Part shown: positions 35,301 through 41,209 of the stretch, one piece after another | Position numbering within the stretch: the first letter of the stretch is position 1 | Layout of the letters: the number at the start of each line of letters is the position of its first letter | Virus record (IMG/VR): IMGVR_UViG_3300026097_000009 | Location: 1-64,000 of that record | Direction: 5' to 3' (one strand) | Length of the DNA: 64,000 bases | DNA from: a virus | Notes under the pieces: generated by a model | The model's input: only the letters and a program-made list of their open reading frames with translations | What the model was told of the DNA's origin: nothing | Database searches by the model: none | Program-made: the position numbers and the translations under genes

Positions 35301-35758
35301 GCCGCGCCGTTCCATTCTTGAATACCAAATGTGGTAGTTGCTGTGTTAACCCACCAAGCACCGTCGTCTGGTTCTGCGCCAGGTTCAGTTGTTGATGCTT
35401 CTAATTGATCTAAATCTACGTCTGCTCTTGCTACAAATACTGAATTTGTAACACCTAATAGGCTGTATGCCGCTAATAGTCCGTATTCGTTTCTTTCTGA
35501 TCCGTGTACTGGCGTTCCTGAAACAGTTTTTTCAAAGAAAGGAACACCAAATGTATCTAATAATTCTCTTTGACTTGTGATTCTAAAAACGCTTCCCGCA
35601 TTTGCTTGAGTTGTTCCTGCCGCAGTGCCCGTGCCTGCCGCATTGGATTTGTTCTGTCCCGTTGCTACTATAATAGCCGCTGTAGTTCCTGGCTCAGCTG
35701 GCGTATAAAAGCTTTCGTCAATTACAGTAACTTCAACTCCCGGTGATGATAAAGCCAT
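32393..35758 (-). CDS. 18: tail sheath protein (gp18), enlarged
   Basis: 1121 residues against 659 in T4. The N-terminus ALSSPGVEVTVIDESFY and the C-terminal third (from LISCPGYTELLSNLINLN through RINVSRLVAYLRSQLDKL to IEFIYIPLRVQNTGEI) are the sheath core that contracts to drive the tube. The middle is a large insertion containing several P-x-DG-x-W...NG-x-W modules (for example PDDGAWWVNTATTTFGIQEW, PSDGQLWYNPNFGEVDIMVH, PTGSIWVKTTEPN). These lie where T4 gp18 has its protruding surface domains, so they probably decorate the outside of the tail. Confidence 0.95.
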   Translation of the reverse strand: MALSSPGVEVTVIDESFYTPAEPGTTAAIIVATGQNKSNAAGTGTAAGTTQANAGSVFRITSQRELLDTFGVPFFEKTVSGTPVHGSERNEYGLLAAYSLLGVTNSVFVARADVDLDQLEASTTEPGAEPDDGAWWVNTATTTFGIQEWNGAAATTTGGQRFSYKQPIVLTDDDSSRITSNAPKGSVGAIGDYAVVFETGTTIKENAKLYYKSAGSGLGAGVDAGSWVLVGSADWIASHPAVQGDVLTETLSSGENFKINGTTITVPGTETLDGLVSTIGTTIPGIYAKNVSGALYLYSDGTAITEDSSSGGVIQIEEGDNPGVLDDLGISTGTYYPPALQQTPHTRVPTWKATGNTPRPTGSIWVKTTEPNQGARWRVSQWNSAIQSWVPFNAPLYDSTHSSLYYLDRSGGGANLTVDSLFVQTNANVPQGEDVAGTVKGTAQFKLWRRASVGETAITGTAVTADTFTAGTYTFTVKESLRGELSLSSATTVSFDAIGNANDADTMAEAVNAAGLVNVNARVTDDNQVELYHSLGGDIRISDGDGTPIADIFTPYNVVTNVGTSNFYSLPATSDDDYLATNWKPLITEGFSAVSSQPLNEPSDGQLWYNPNFGEVDIMVHNGNTWVGYLNEYPLTDPAGPIVSASEPDEQSDGTALVANDLWISTADLENFPTMYRYDANNAEWVQLDTADQTTEDGVLFADARYGDSGATGDTAANIVTLLTSNYLDTDAPDPDLYPTGMLLYNTRRSGGNVKRYANNYINLGEDNARFDAVNSPNGDGYSSGQSQSGYATDRWVTASANNEDGSGAFGRNAQRKVVVSALKSAVDVNEQLRDTERRNFNLISCPGYTELLSNLINLNIDRGLTAFVVGDTPFRIQSDATTLTSWGSNENLAFDNGDEGLVSFDEYAAVFYPSGFTTDLGGTNAVIPPSHMMLRTMTLSDQVSFPWFAPAGTRRGGITNATSVGYIDGLTGEFQTVALNEGQRDTLYDLKINPITFFTGVGLVNFGQKTRASNASALDRINVSRLVAYLRSQLDKLAKPYIFEPNDKLTRDEIKGAVESLLLELVGLRAIFDFAVVCDESNNTPSRIDRNELYVDIAIEPVKSIEFIYIPLRVQNTGEI

Positions 35759-35786
35759 ATTGTTCTCCTAATATTGAACTGTGTAG

Positions 35787-35794
35787 TATTTAGT
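35787..35794 (-). promoter_or_regulatory. T4-like late promoter (ACTAAATA) for gene 18
   Basis: Minus-strand ACTAAATA 28 bases before the gene 18 ATG, with an AGGAG Shine-Dalgarno in between. It is head-to-head with the plus-strand TATAAATA at 35819. Confidence 0.6.
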
Positions 35795-35818
35795 GTAAAC
35801 CCGCAAAAAAATACTTGA

Positions 35819-35826
35819 TATAAATA
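35819..35826 (+). promoter_or_regulatory. T4 consensus late promoter (TATAAATA)
   Basis: An exact TATAAATA on the plus strand, 27 bases before the ATG at 35854, followed by AAAAAGG-type ribosome-binding sequence. This is the only full match to the T4 late consensus that I noted in an intergenic region here. Confidence 0.7.
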
Positions 35827-35853
35827 GAAAAAAGGGGTAAAAAAGGTTCAATT

Positions 35854-36189
35854 ATGCGTCCAATGTGCAAATGTGGTGAAAGACCCAGGGCAATTAACTA
35901 TAAAAAAAATGATAAAACGTATTATCGAAGTCTATGCGAAGTCTGTTTATCTAACGGCTTGTATCACAGAGTTCCTAGATGGAAACGTGCAGGTTACAAA
36001 ATTAAAGACAAATGCGAACGCTGTGGATTTACATCAGCTGTAGCTAAAGTTTTTAAGGTTTTTCATGTCGATGGAGATCTAAACAACTGTAGGTACAGAA
36101 ATCTAAAGACTGTTTGTAGTAATTGTTCTATCATAATTCAACAAAGCGAAACACGATGGAAGATAGGAGATCTAGAAGCAGATTTTTAG
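35854..36189 (+). CDS. zinc-binding HNH-type protein
   Basis: 111 residues. Two zinc pairs are seen: Cys5/Cys7 with Cys28/Cys31, and Cys54/Cys57 with Cys88/Cys91. Between the second pair lies FHVDGDLNNCRYRNL with His71, Asn77/Asn78 and Asn83 in the H-N-N/H order of HNH nucleases. It is basic throughout. It is encoded opposite to the flanking genes and has its own consensus late promoter. A free-standing HNH endonuclease or a DNA-binding structural accessory are both possible; I recall relatives near gp13-gp18 in marine T4-like phages. Confidence 0.7.
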   Translation: MRPMCKCGERPRAINYKKNDKTYYRSLCEVCLSNGLYHRVPRWKRAGYKIKDKCERCGFTSAVAKVFKVFHVDGDLNNCRYRNLKTVCSNCSIIIQQSETRWKIGDLEADF

Positions 36190-36190
36190 A

Positions 36191-36796
36191 TTAGAAGTGT
36201 TTTTGTATTTGTGTTTGCAAGTGTTCTATATCTTTGTCGTTATTAATCACAACATCAAACTCTGTACCTATCCACATATATTCGCTAGGATGAACGTTAT
36301 ATTTTTCCATAGAAGATGTGTCATTAAGTGCGTTAGCCATTACAGCTTGTGCCCACCAGTTAGGAAGTTCTCCTCTTTTTACCCACCAAATTTCGCCACC
36401 TAGTTCTTTAATTGAATTTATTTCGTTGGGAAATCTGCAATCGGATATAATAATGTTGTCTGTTGTATTTTCTATTTTTTTCTGTAGACTGTAAATCCAC
36501 ATATCGTTATGAAAATTATCTCGGATAACATCGGTCCCCCAATATTGTAATACCCACCTCGGAGTCAATGTTGGCATATTAAGTTTGTCTGCCCACCAGT
36601 GATCTACTGATTCGCGCCAAGTTCTATCTTCTTCAGTAATGCCTTCGAGTTTGTCTCGATCCCATTGAAATGCACAAGCAACACAATCTTTCAAAGAAGA
36701 TGCAAAACTTTCTTGTTTAAATTGATAGTTATCGATGAGATATTTTGCAACAGTATCTTTTCCGCTTCCGATCAATCCACAAAGACCTATAATCAT
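36191..36796 (-). CDS. 1: deoxynucleoside monophosphate kinase (T4 gp1-like)
   Basis: 201 residues. P-loop GLIGSGKDT (7-15), the WGTDVIRDNFHNDMW substrate segment (about 88-102) and IIISDCRFPNEINSI (about 115-129) are diagnostic for phage dNMP kinases, which phosphorylate dTMP, dGMP and modified dCMP for DNA synthesis. It is an early-function gene placed among late virion genes and has its own sigma70-like promoter (36816-36844). Complete. Confidence 0.92.
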   Translation of the reverse strand: MIIGLCGLIGSGKDTVAKYLIDNYQFKQESFASSLKDCVACAFQWDRDKLEGITEEDRTWRESVDHWWADKLNMPTLTPRWVLQYWGTDVIRDNFHNDMWIYSLQKKIENTTDNIIISDCRFPNEINSIKELGGEIWWVKRGELPNWWAQAVMANALNDTSSMEKYNVHPSEYMWIGTEFDVVINNDKDIEHLQTQIQKHF

Positions 36797-36815
36797 TTTA
36801 TACTCCTATCTATAT

Positions 36816-36844
36816 ATTATAGTAGAAAAAGTATTACAAGTCAA
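36816..36844 (-). promoter_or_regulatory. sigma70-like promoter for the dNMP kinase gene
   Basis: On the minus strand TTGACT (36839-36844), a 17-base spacer and a consensus TATAAT (36816-36821) lie 19 bases before the ATG, with AGGAG between. It gives early expression independent of the surrounding late genes; the -35 box overlaps the end of the upstream gene. Confidence 0.75.
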
Positions 36845-37113
36845 CGTTTTTTGTTTAATCTACGGATTAACTTAGAAACAGGATTAGTTCTTTTTGTGAA
36901 TTTAGCTCTACGTGCTTGACGAACTCCGGTAGTAGCTCTGGTTTTTTTCATTCGCTGTGCTTTAGCAACATCAGGATGAGCAAAACAATCCGATGGCTTC
37001 GGAACTGTTCTGCCTTTTCTCGGTCCAAACATGCATCTATATTTTAGCTTAGGGCCGCTTTTGCTTTTTGACCATACTGCTTGTACTTCGTTTATAAATT
37101 CATCTGCTTTCAT
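36841..37113 (-). CDS. small highly basic protein of unknown function
   Basis: 90 residues from the ATG at 37113 (TAATG overlap with gp13; an earlier in-frame start lies inside gp13). It is dominated by Lys and Arg (KRTNPVSKLIRRLNKKR at the end) with an RCMFGPRKGRTVPKPSDC centre (about 27-44) containing two Cys. It could bind DNA or RNA, or act in head-neck joining. I recall similar basic proteins with the FGPRKGRTV motif in marine T4-like phages, without a function. Confidence 0.7.
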   Translation of the reverse strand: MKADEFINEVQAVWSKSKSGPKLKYRCMFGPRKGRTVPKPSDCFAHPDVAKAQRMKKTRATTGVRQARRAKFTKRTNPVSKLIRRLNKKR

Positions 37114-37871
37114 TAACCAATTACCCAACCGTAGCCATGTCCGCCCGACACTAAATTAGTTAGCTCTAAAGTTAATCTATCAAGATCGGCCTGGCCTTCG
37201 GCTTTCATGCTCGATCCGTTTAGAGCAGTTCCCCCTTGTGGGCCTGCAATACTGGCAAACTTTTCTCTTGCTTGTCCTAACATGATTTTGCAGTTTGCTA
37301 ACGAATAATCTTTAATCCATTGTCCTGCATAGGTGTCTTCGATAATTGCAAAATCAGGCCTTACATTATAAGCCCAAAGCAAAACCTGTTCGTCTGCTCT
37401 CGGACGTTGCATTATTGTGAGTTTATGAGCCTGAGAATTCCAATTAAAGTTAATAAAACTGCCAAACATTTTTCCAACAAGTTCTTGATAACCTGCAAAT
37501 AATTCATACGTTGCAAGCCCGCCCATATTGGTTGAACTAAGCAAATATGTGTTTGTATAAGCAAGATTAAACGGTTCGAATACAGTGCCGCCTTGGCCGC
37601 CGCCGGTTCTTGAACCAATACTTCTACGATAAACTTGTCTTACTTGTTGTACTTCTTGTGGAAGAATATAATCATTCTGATCTTCATTCAATGTCAAGAA
37701 CAAATAACTTTCCTCAACACTGTTATCAGAACGTTGTCTGAACACCGCTAAAGATCGGTCTAACGCAGTTTTATAATGTTCAGGATCTAATTCTACATCA
37801 ATCATGCCGTCGCCCAACATGGTCCTGCAATAATCATAAACTTCCTGTCTGTGTTGATCTATTTGACTCAT
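37113..37871 (-). CDS. 13: neck protein gp13
   Basis: 252 residues. The N-terminal MLGDGMIDVELDPEHYKTALD (about 18-38, read in two parts), VEESYLFLTL, YILPQEVQQVRQVYRRSIGS and the C-terminal AREKFASIAGPQGGTALNGSS are the typical segments of marine T4-like gp13. With gp14 it forms the head-to-tail connector that closes the portal after packaging. It diverges from gp14, which is on the opposite strand, with a shared late-promoter region between. Confidence 0.93.
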   Translation of the reverse strand: MSQIDQHRQEVYDYCRTMLGDGMIDVELDPEHYKTALDRSLAVFRQRSDNSVEESYLFLTLNEDQNDYILPQEVQQVRQVYRRSIGSRTGGGQGGTVFEPFNLAYTNTYLLSSTNMGGLATYELFAGYQELVGKMFGSFINFNWNSQAHKLTIMQRPRADEQVLLWAYNVRPDFAIIEDTYAGQWIKDYSLANCKIMLGQAREKFASIAGPQGGTALNGSSMKAEGQADLDRLTLELTNLVSGGHGYGWVIG

Positions 37872-37876
37872 ATGTA

Positions 37877-37884
37877 TATTTATC
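37877..37884 (-). promoter_or_regulatory. T4-like late promoter (GATAAATA) for gene 13
   Basis: Minus-strand GATAAATA five bases before the gene 13 ATG, within a 27-base gap that also holds the promoter of the divergent gene 14. Confidence 0.5.
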
Positions 37885-37885
37885 C

Positions 37886-37893
37886 GGTAAATA
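37886..37893 (+). promoter_or_regulatory. T4-like late promoter candidate (GGTAAATA) for gene 14
   Basis: Plus-strand GGTAAATA five bases before the gene 14 ATG at 37899, back-to-back with the minus-strand element one base away. Confidence 0.45.
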
Positions 37894-37898
37894 TAGTT

Positions 37899-39167
37899 AT
37901 GCCAAGATTAAGTTTATATCGTCCGGAGAAAGGTAAAGATTATAAATTCATAGATAGAACTGTTTATGAAATGTTTCAAGTTGGTGGTACCGATGTGTAC
38001 CTACATAAGTATCTAGGACCTAACACAGAAAATTCAGAAAATACACCGAGTCAGCCTCAGTATGACGGTGCGCTTGAATCTCAAATTCAAGATTTATTAT
38101 TTTTAGAAAACAGGGATCGAAAATATGATCCTGACATCTATATGTTGCGAGGCGTGTATAACGTATCTAATACCGATTTTAATTTAAGTCAATTTGGATT
38201 ATTTTTACAAAACGATACACTTTTTATTGTTTTTCACATAAACGATTCTGTGGAAAAAATTGGCAGAAAAATCATAGCGGGCGATGTGCTAGAATTACCT
38301 CATCTCGATGACGAACACGCATTAAACGATCTTCAGTTTGCACTAAGAAGATTTTATGTTATTGAAGAAGTTAATCGTGCCGCAGAAGGATTCAGTGTTA
38401 CTTGGTATCCTCATTTGTACAGAGCAAAATGTACACCGCTTGTAGATAGTCAAGAGTACAAGGATATTCTCGACGGGATTGCCGATCGAACAGGCGAAGA
38501 TACCGAAACGTCTCTTAGAGATATTATGAGCACATACGAACGAGAAATGCAAATCACACAGGCAGTTCTCGATCAAGCGGAAGAAGATGCTCCTAAGTCA
38601 GGATATGACACTTCTAAATACTATCACTTACAAACAGACGATCAAGGCAATGCAGAATTAGTCACAGTAGATACCAGTAATATCGACGCATCCGAACAGA
38701 CACAGGCAACAGATGTAGACGGAAACCTATTATTTGATACATCCGGCGATCCAGTTTATATTAATCCTACAGCATCTGCACTGTTAGAAACAGCAGACGA
38801 AAAGAAATATAATGGTTATATTTTATCTGACGGATTACCCACAAATGGTGCTCCGTTTACCGCAGGATTGGCATTTCCATCGTCCGCTGTTCAAGGGCAA
38901 TTTTGTTTAAGGAAAGATTATCATCCTAATCGATTGTTCAGATACAACGGAACACGTTGGATTAAAGTAGAGGATTCAGTAAGAATGACTATGAGTAATT
39001 TAGGACCTAGTGATGTTCAAGAAGGAGGAGTGTTCGAAGGAAAAGATGCACGTGAAACTCTTAAAACTTCTTTTATTAACAATACTAATACAGATACAAT
39101 TAATGGCAAAGAGATTACAGAAAAACAAAGTTTATCTAAAGCACTTAGACCAGAGGCCGACGAATAA
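37899..39167 (+). CDS. 14: neck protein gp14
   Basis: 422 residues from the ATG at 37899; an earlier in-frame start would run through the promoter pair into gene 13. PRLSLYRPEKGKDYKFIDR, MFQVGGTDVYLHKYLGP (about 29-45), LLFLENRDRKYDPDIY and LPHLDDEHALNDL are hallmark segments of marine gp14. T4 gp14 is 256 residues; the extra C-terminal part contains a G-x-FCLRKDYHPNRLFRYNG-x-RW module of the same style as the insertions in the sheath. The stop overlaps the gene 15 start (TAATG). Confidence 0.93.
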   Translation: MPRLSLYRPEKGKDYKFIDRTVYEMFQVGGTDVYLHKYLGPNTENSENTPSQPQYDGALESQIQDLLFLENRDRKYDPDIYMLRGVYNVSNTDFNLSQFGLFLQNDTLFIVFHINDSVEKIGRKIIAGDVLELPHLDDEHALNDLQFALRRFYVIEEVNRAAEGFSVTWYPHLYRAKCTPLVDSQEYKDILDGIADRTGEDTETSLRDIMSTYEREMQITQAVLDQAEEDAPKSGYDTSKYYHLQTDDQGNAELVTVDTSNIDASEQTQATDVDGNLLFDTSGDPVYINPTASALLETADEKKYNGYILSDGLPTNGAPFTAGLAFPSSAVQGQFCLRKDYHPNRLFRYNGTRWIKVEDSVRMTMSNLGPSDVQEGGVFEGKDARETLKTSFINNTNTDTINGKEITEKQSLSKALRPEADE

Positions 39168-40531
39168 TGGATTTCTTTTATGATGGGCAAGTAAGGCGTT
39201 ATGTTACGCAATTCATGAGAATTTTTATAGGATTCAAGTACCAAACCGGTGACGGTACACAGAAGACTATCCCTGTAGCTTACGGAGATTTAACTCGTCA
39301 AGTTGCCAGTATTATTAGAGAAAATTCTGAAAACAAAATGCCAACAGTGCCGAGGATTGCCTGCTACGTTTCTGACTTACAGATTGATACTTCGCGATTG
39401 TCAGATGCTTCATTTGTTTCTAAAATGAATATCAGAGAACGTTCATACGAAGAAGTTGACGGACAAATTGAATATAAAAACTATCAGGGCGGCGGATACA
39501 CTGTAGAAAGATTAATGCCAACACCGTTTTTGATGAAAATGAAATGCGACATATGGAGCTCTAATACTGATCAAAAACTTCAAATACTAGAACAAATTTT
39601 AGTGATGTTTAATCCCAGCCTCGAAATTCAAACCACTGATAACTACATTGATTGGACTTCGTTGAGCAGTGTATATCTAGAAAACATTACGTTTACATCT
39701 AGATCAGTTCCTGTCGGAGTAGACGACGATATAGACGTCTGCACAATAGAATTTAGTATGCCGATTTATATTACGCCGCCGGCTAAAGTGAAAAAATTAG
39801 GCATTGTTAAAACTATTATCGCTAATGTTTTTACCGAGCAGGGAGATATTGTAGATATTCAAGATTTGATATACAACGAAGACGAGGCAGCCGCACAGGT
39901 AAGAGTATCCGTGGATGGTTATCCAGTGATATTATCTAAATCAAATAATCTAGATGCAAACGATTTCAGTTTATTTGCATATGATGTTAGACAGGTTGCT
40001 CTACAGTTAGGACTAGATGCTAACAATATTACTATAGGCAACAAAGTTGACTGGTACAAAATACTGGAATTGCATGGCGGTTATACCAACACCAGTTTAA
40101 TTCATTTCTTACAGCCTAACGGATTTGAAATAACCGGAACATTTGCGGTAAATCCAGCAGATCCTACAGCACTAACAGTATCGATAGATGCTGATACTAT
40201 TCCTACTAATACAATCGATTCTATCACAGCAATTATAAATCCTCAAACGTTTAATCCCGGCAATAATGTGTCAGCTGGTACTAGATATCTAATTTTAGAG
40301 GATGTAGGACAAGATACCCCTCCGTGGAGATTAAATGCACCAGCAAATTCTATTATCGAGTATGACGGTAGTAGCTGGGAGATGAGTTTTGATCCTAGGA
40401 TTCCATCCGATGTACAGTATGTTCAAAATCAAAGAACACTAATTCAATATAAATGGACTGGCGAAGAATGGCTTAAGTCGTTTGAAGGAGAATATGCAGC
40501 CGGATACTGGCGATTTGAACTTGACATATAA
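39167..40531 (+). CDS. 15: tail completion / sheath stabiliser protein gp15
   Basis: 454 residues. FFYDGQVRRYVTQFMRIFIGF (in two parts, residues 3-23), RQVASIIRENSENKMPTVPRI, SKMNIRERSYEE and VERLMPTPFLMKMKCDIW are the conserved core of T4-like gp15, which caps the tail and locks the last sheath ring to the neck. It is much longer than T4 gp15 (272); the C-terminal extension contains PPWRLNAPANSIIEYDGSSW and a closing WTGEEWLKSFEGEYAAGYW, again display-type modules. It is translationally coupled with gp14. Confidence 0.93.
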   Translation: MDFFYDGQVRRYVTQFMRIFIGFKYQTGDGTQKTIPVAYGDLTRQVASIIRENSENKMPTVPRIACYVSDLQIDTSRLSDASFVSKMNIRERSYEEVDGQIEYKNYQGGGYTVERLMPTPFLMKMKCDIWSSNTDQKLQILEQILVMFNPSLEIQTTDNYIDWTSLSSVYLENITFTSRSVPVGVDDDIDVCTIEFSMPIYITPPAKVKKLGIVKTIIANVFTEQGDIVDIQDLIYNEDEAAAQVRVSVDGYPVILSKSNNLDANDFSLFAYDVRQVALQLGLDANNITIGNKVDWYKILELHGGYTNTSLIHFLQPNGFEITGTFAVNPADPTALTVSIDADTIPTNTIDSITAIINPQTFNPGNNVSAGTRYLILEDVGQDTPPWRLNAPANSIIEYDGSSWEMSFDPRIPSDVQYVQNQRTLIQYKWTGEEWLKSFEGEYAAGYWRFELDI

Positions 40532-40542
40532 TAATTATTTGT

Positions 40543-40929
40543 ATGAATCAAAAAGCCGGGTTGTTTTTTATATCAGTGTCCACACAGCGTTTATTTCTAA
40601 TTTTAGAAAAAAATAAATGGACCGTGCCTACGTTTTCAAGAAATAGTACATTGCTAAACGACGCAGAATTCTTGCTAAATGAGTATGCTTACGGAAAAAT
40701 AATTCCCATAGAGCTTTACGTCAGTAACGACAAAGGCTTCGAATACGGGACCTATGTGTGCGTTGTAGACGCCGAATTTCTAGGAAACGAGAAGGAAACT
40801 ATAGCTTGGTGTAATTTTGGTAACCTGCCGAGAAATTTACACGTCGGGTTGAAAACAACATTAAATAACACACAGATAAAAACTAAAATTGAAACAATAA
40901 TGGAATTACAAAATGTTACAAAAGATTGA
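40543..40929 (+). CDS. Nudix-fold-like protein with degenerate catalytic box
   Basis: 128 residues. AGLFFISVSTQRLFLILEKN then WTVPTFSRNSTLLNDAEFLLNEY (read in two parts, about 26-48) matches the start and helix of the Nudix fold, with W-x-P where Nudix hydrolases have W-x-(L/F)-P-G-G. The REx2ExGE metal-binding box is not present. I recall Nudix-like proteins after gp15 in marine T4-like phages. It is probably a non-catalytic or altered relative. It overlaps the following gene by 17 bases. Confidence 0.55.
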   Translation: MNQKAGLFFISVSTQRLFLILEKNKWTVPTFSRNSTLLNDAEFLLNEYAYGKIIPIELYVSNDKGFEYGTYVCVVDAEFLGNEKETIAWCNFGNLPRNLHVGLKTTLNNTQIKTKIETIMELQNVTKD

Positions 40930-41197
40930 ACAAAGCGAAGCATTCAAAACCGATTATAAAAAATATCAGTCTGATATTTCAAAAATTACAGATAAAAAAC
41001 TGCAAGAAGACTGCACTGATTTGTTGAGACAGTTGAAAAACACAGTAGTTTGGATAGATAACATGCACGAGCAATTGTTTGTTACACATCAAATGCCGTC
41101 GGATGTGTCAGAAGCTCGTCAAAAAATCATCAGCATTAAGAAACAACTAGATACTAGACTGAAAAGTTACCAAAACAAGAAGCGCAGAACACTTTAA
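40913..41197 (+). CDS. small helical protein of unknown function
   Basis: 94 residues forming one long charged helix pair (EDCTDLLRQLKNTVVWIDNM around 37-56; SEARQKIISIKKQLDTRLKS around 71-90) ending KKRRTL. A coiled-coil structural or chaperone role is plausible. It ends tail-to-tail with the giant minus-strand gene, both reading frames sharing four bases within a stem-loop. I recall small proteins of this type following gp15 in related phages. Confidence 0.7.
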   Translation: MLQKIEQSEAFKTDYKKYQSDISKITDKKLQEDCTDLLRQLKNTVVWIDNMHEQLFVTHQMPSDVSEARQKIISIKKQLDTRLKSYQNKKRRTL

Positions 41198-41209
41198 GCC
41201 TGCGCTTCT
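41178..41209. terminator. bidirectional stem-loop at a convergent gene junction
   Basis: A perfect 10-base inverted repeat (AGAAGCGCAG/CTGCGCTTCT) with a 12-base loop spans the stops of both convergent genes. There is no U-tract on the plus side. It may stop or pause transcription, or protect 3' ends, on both strands. Confidence 0.55.
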
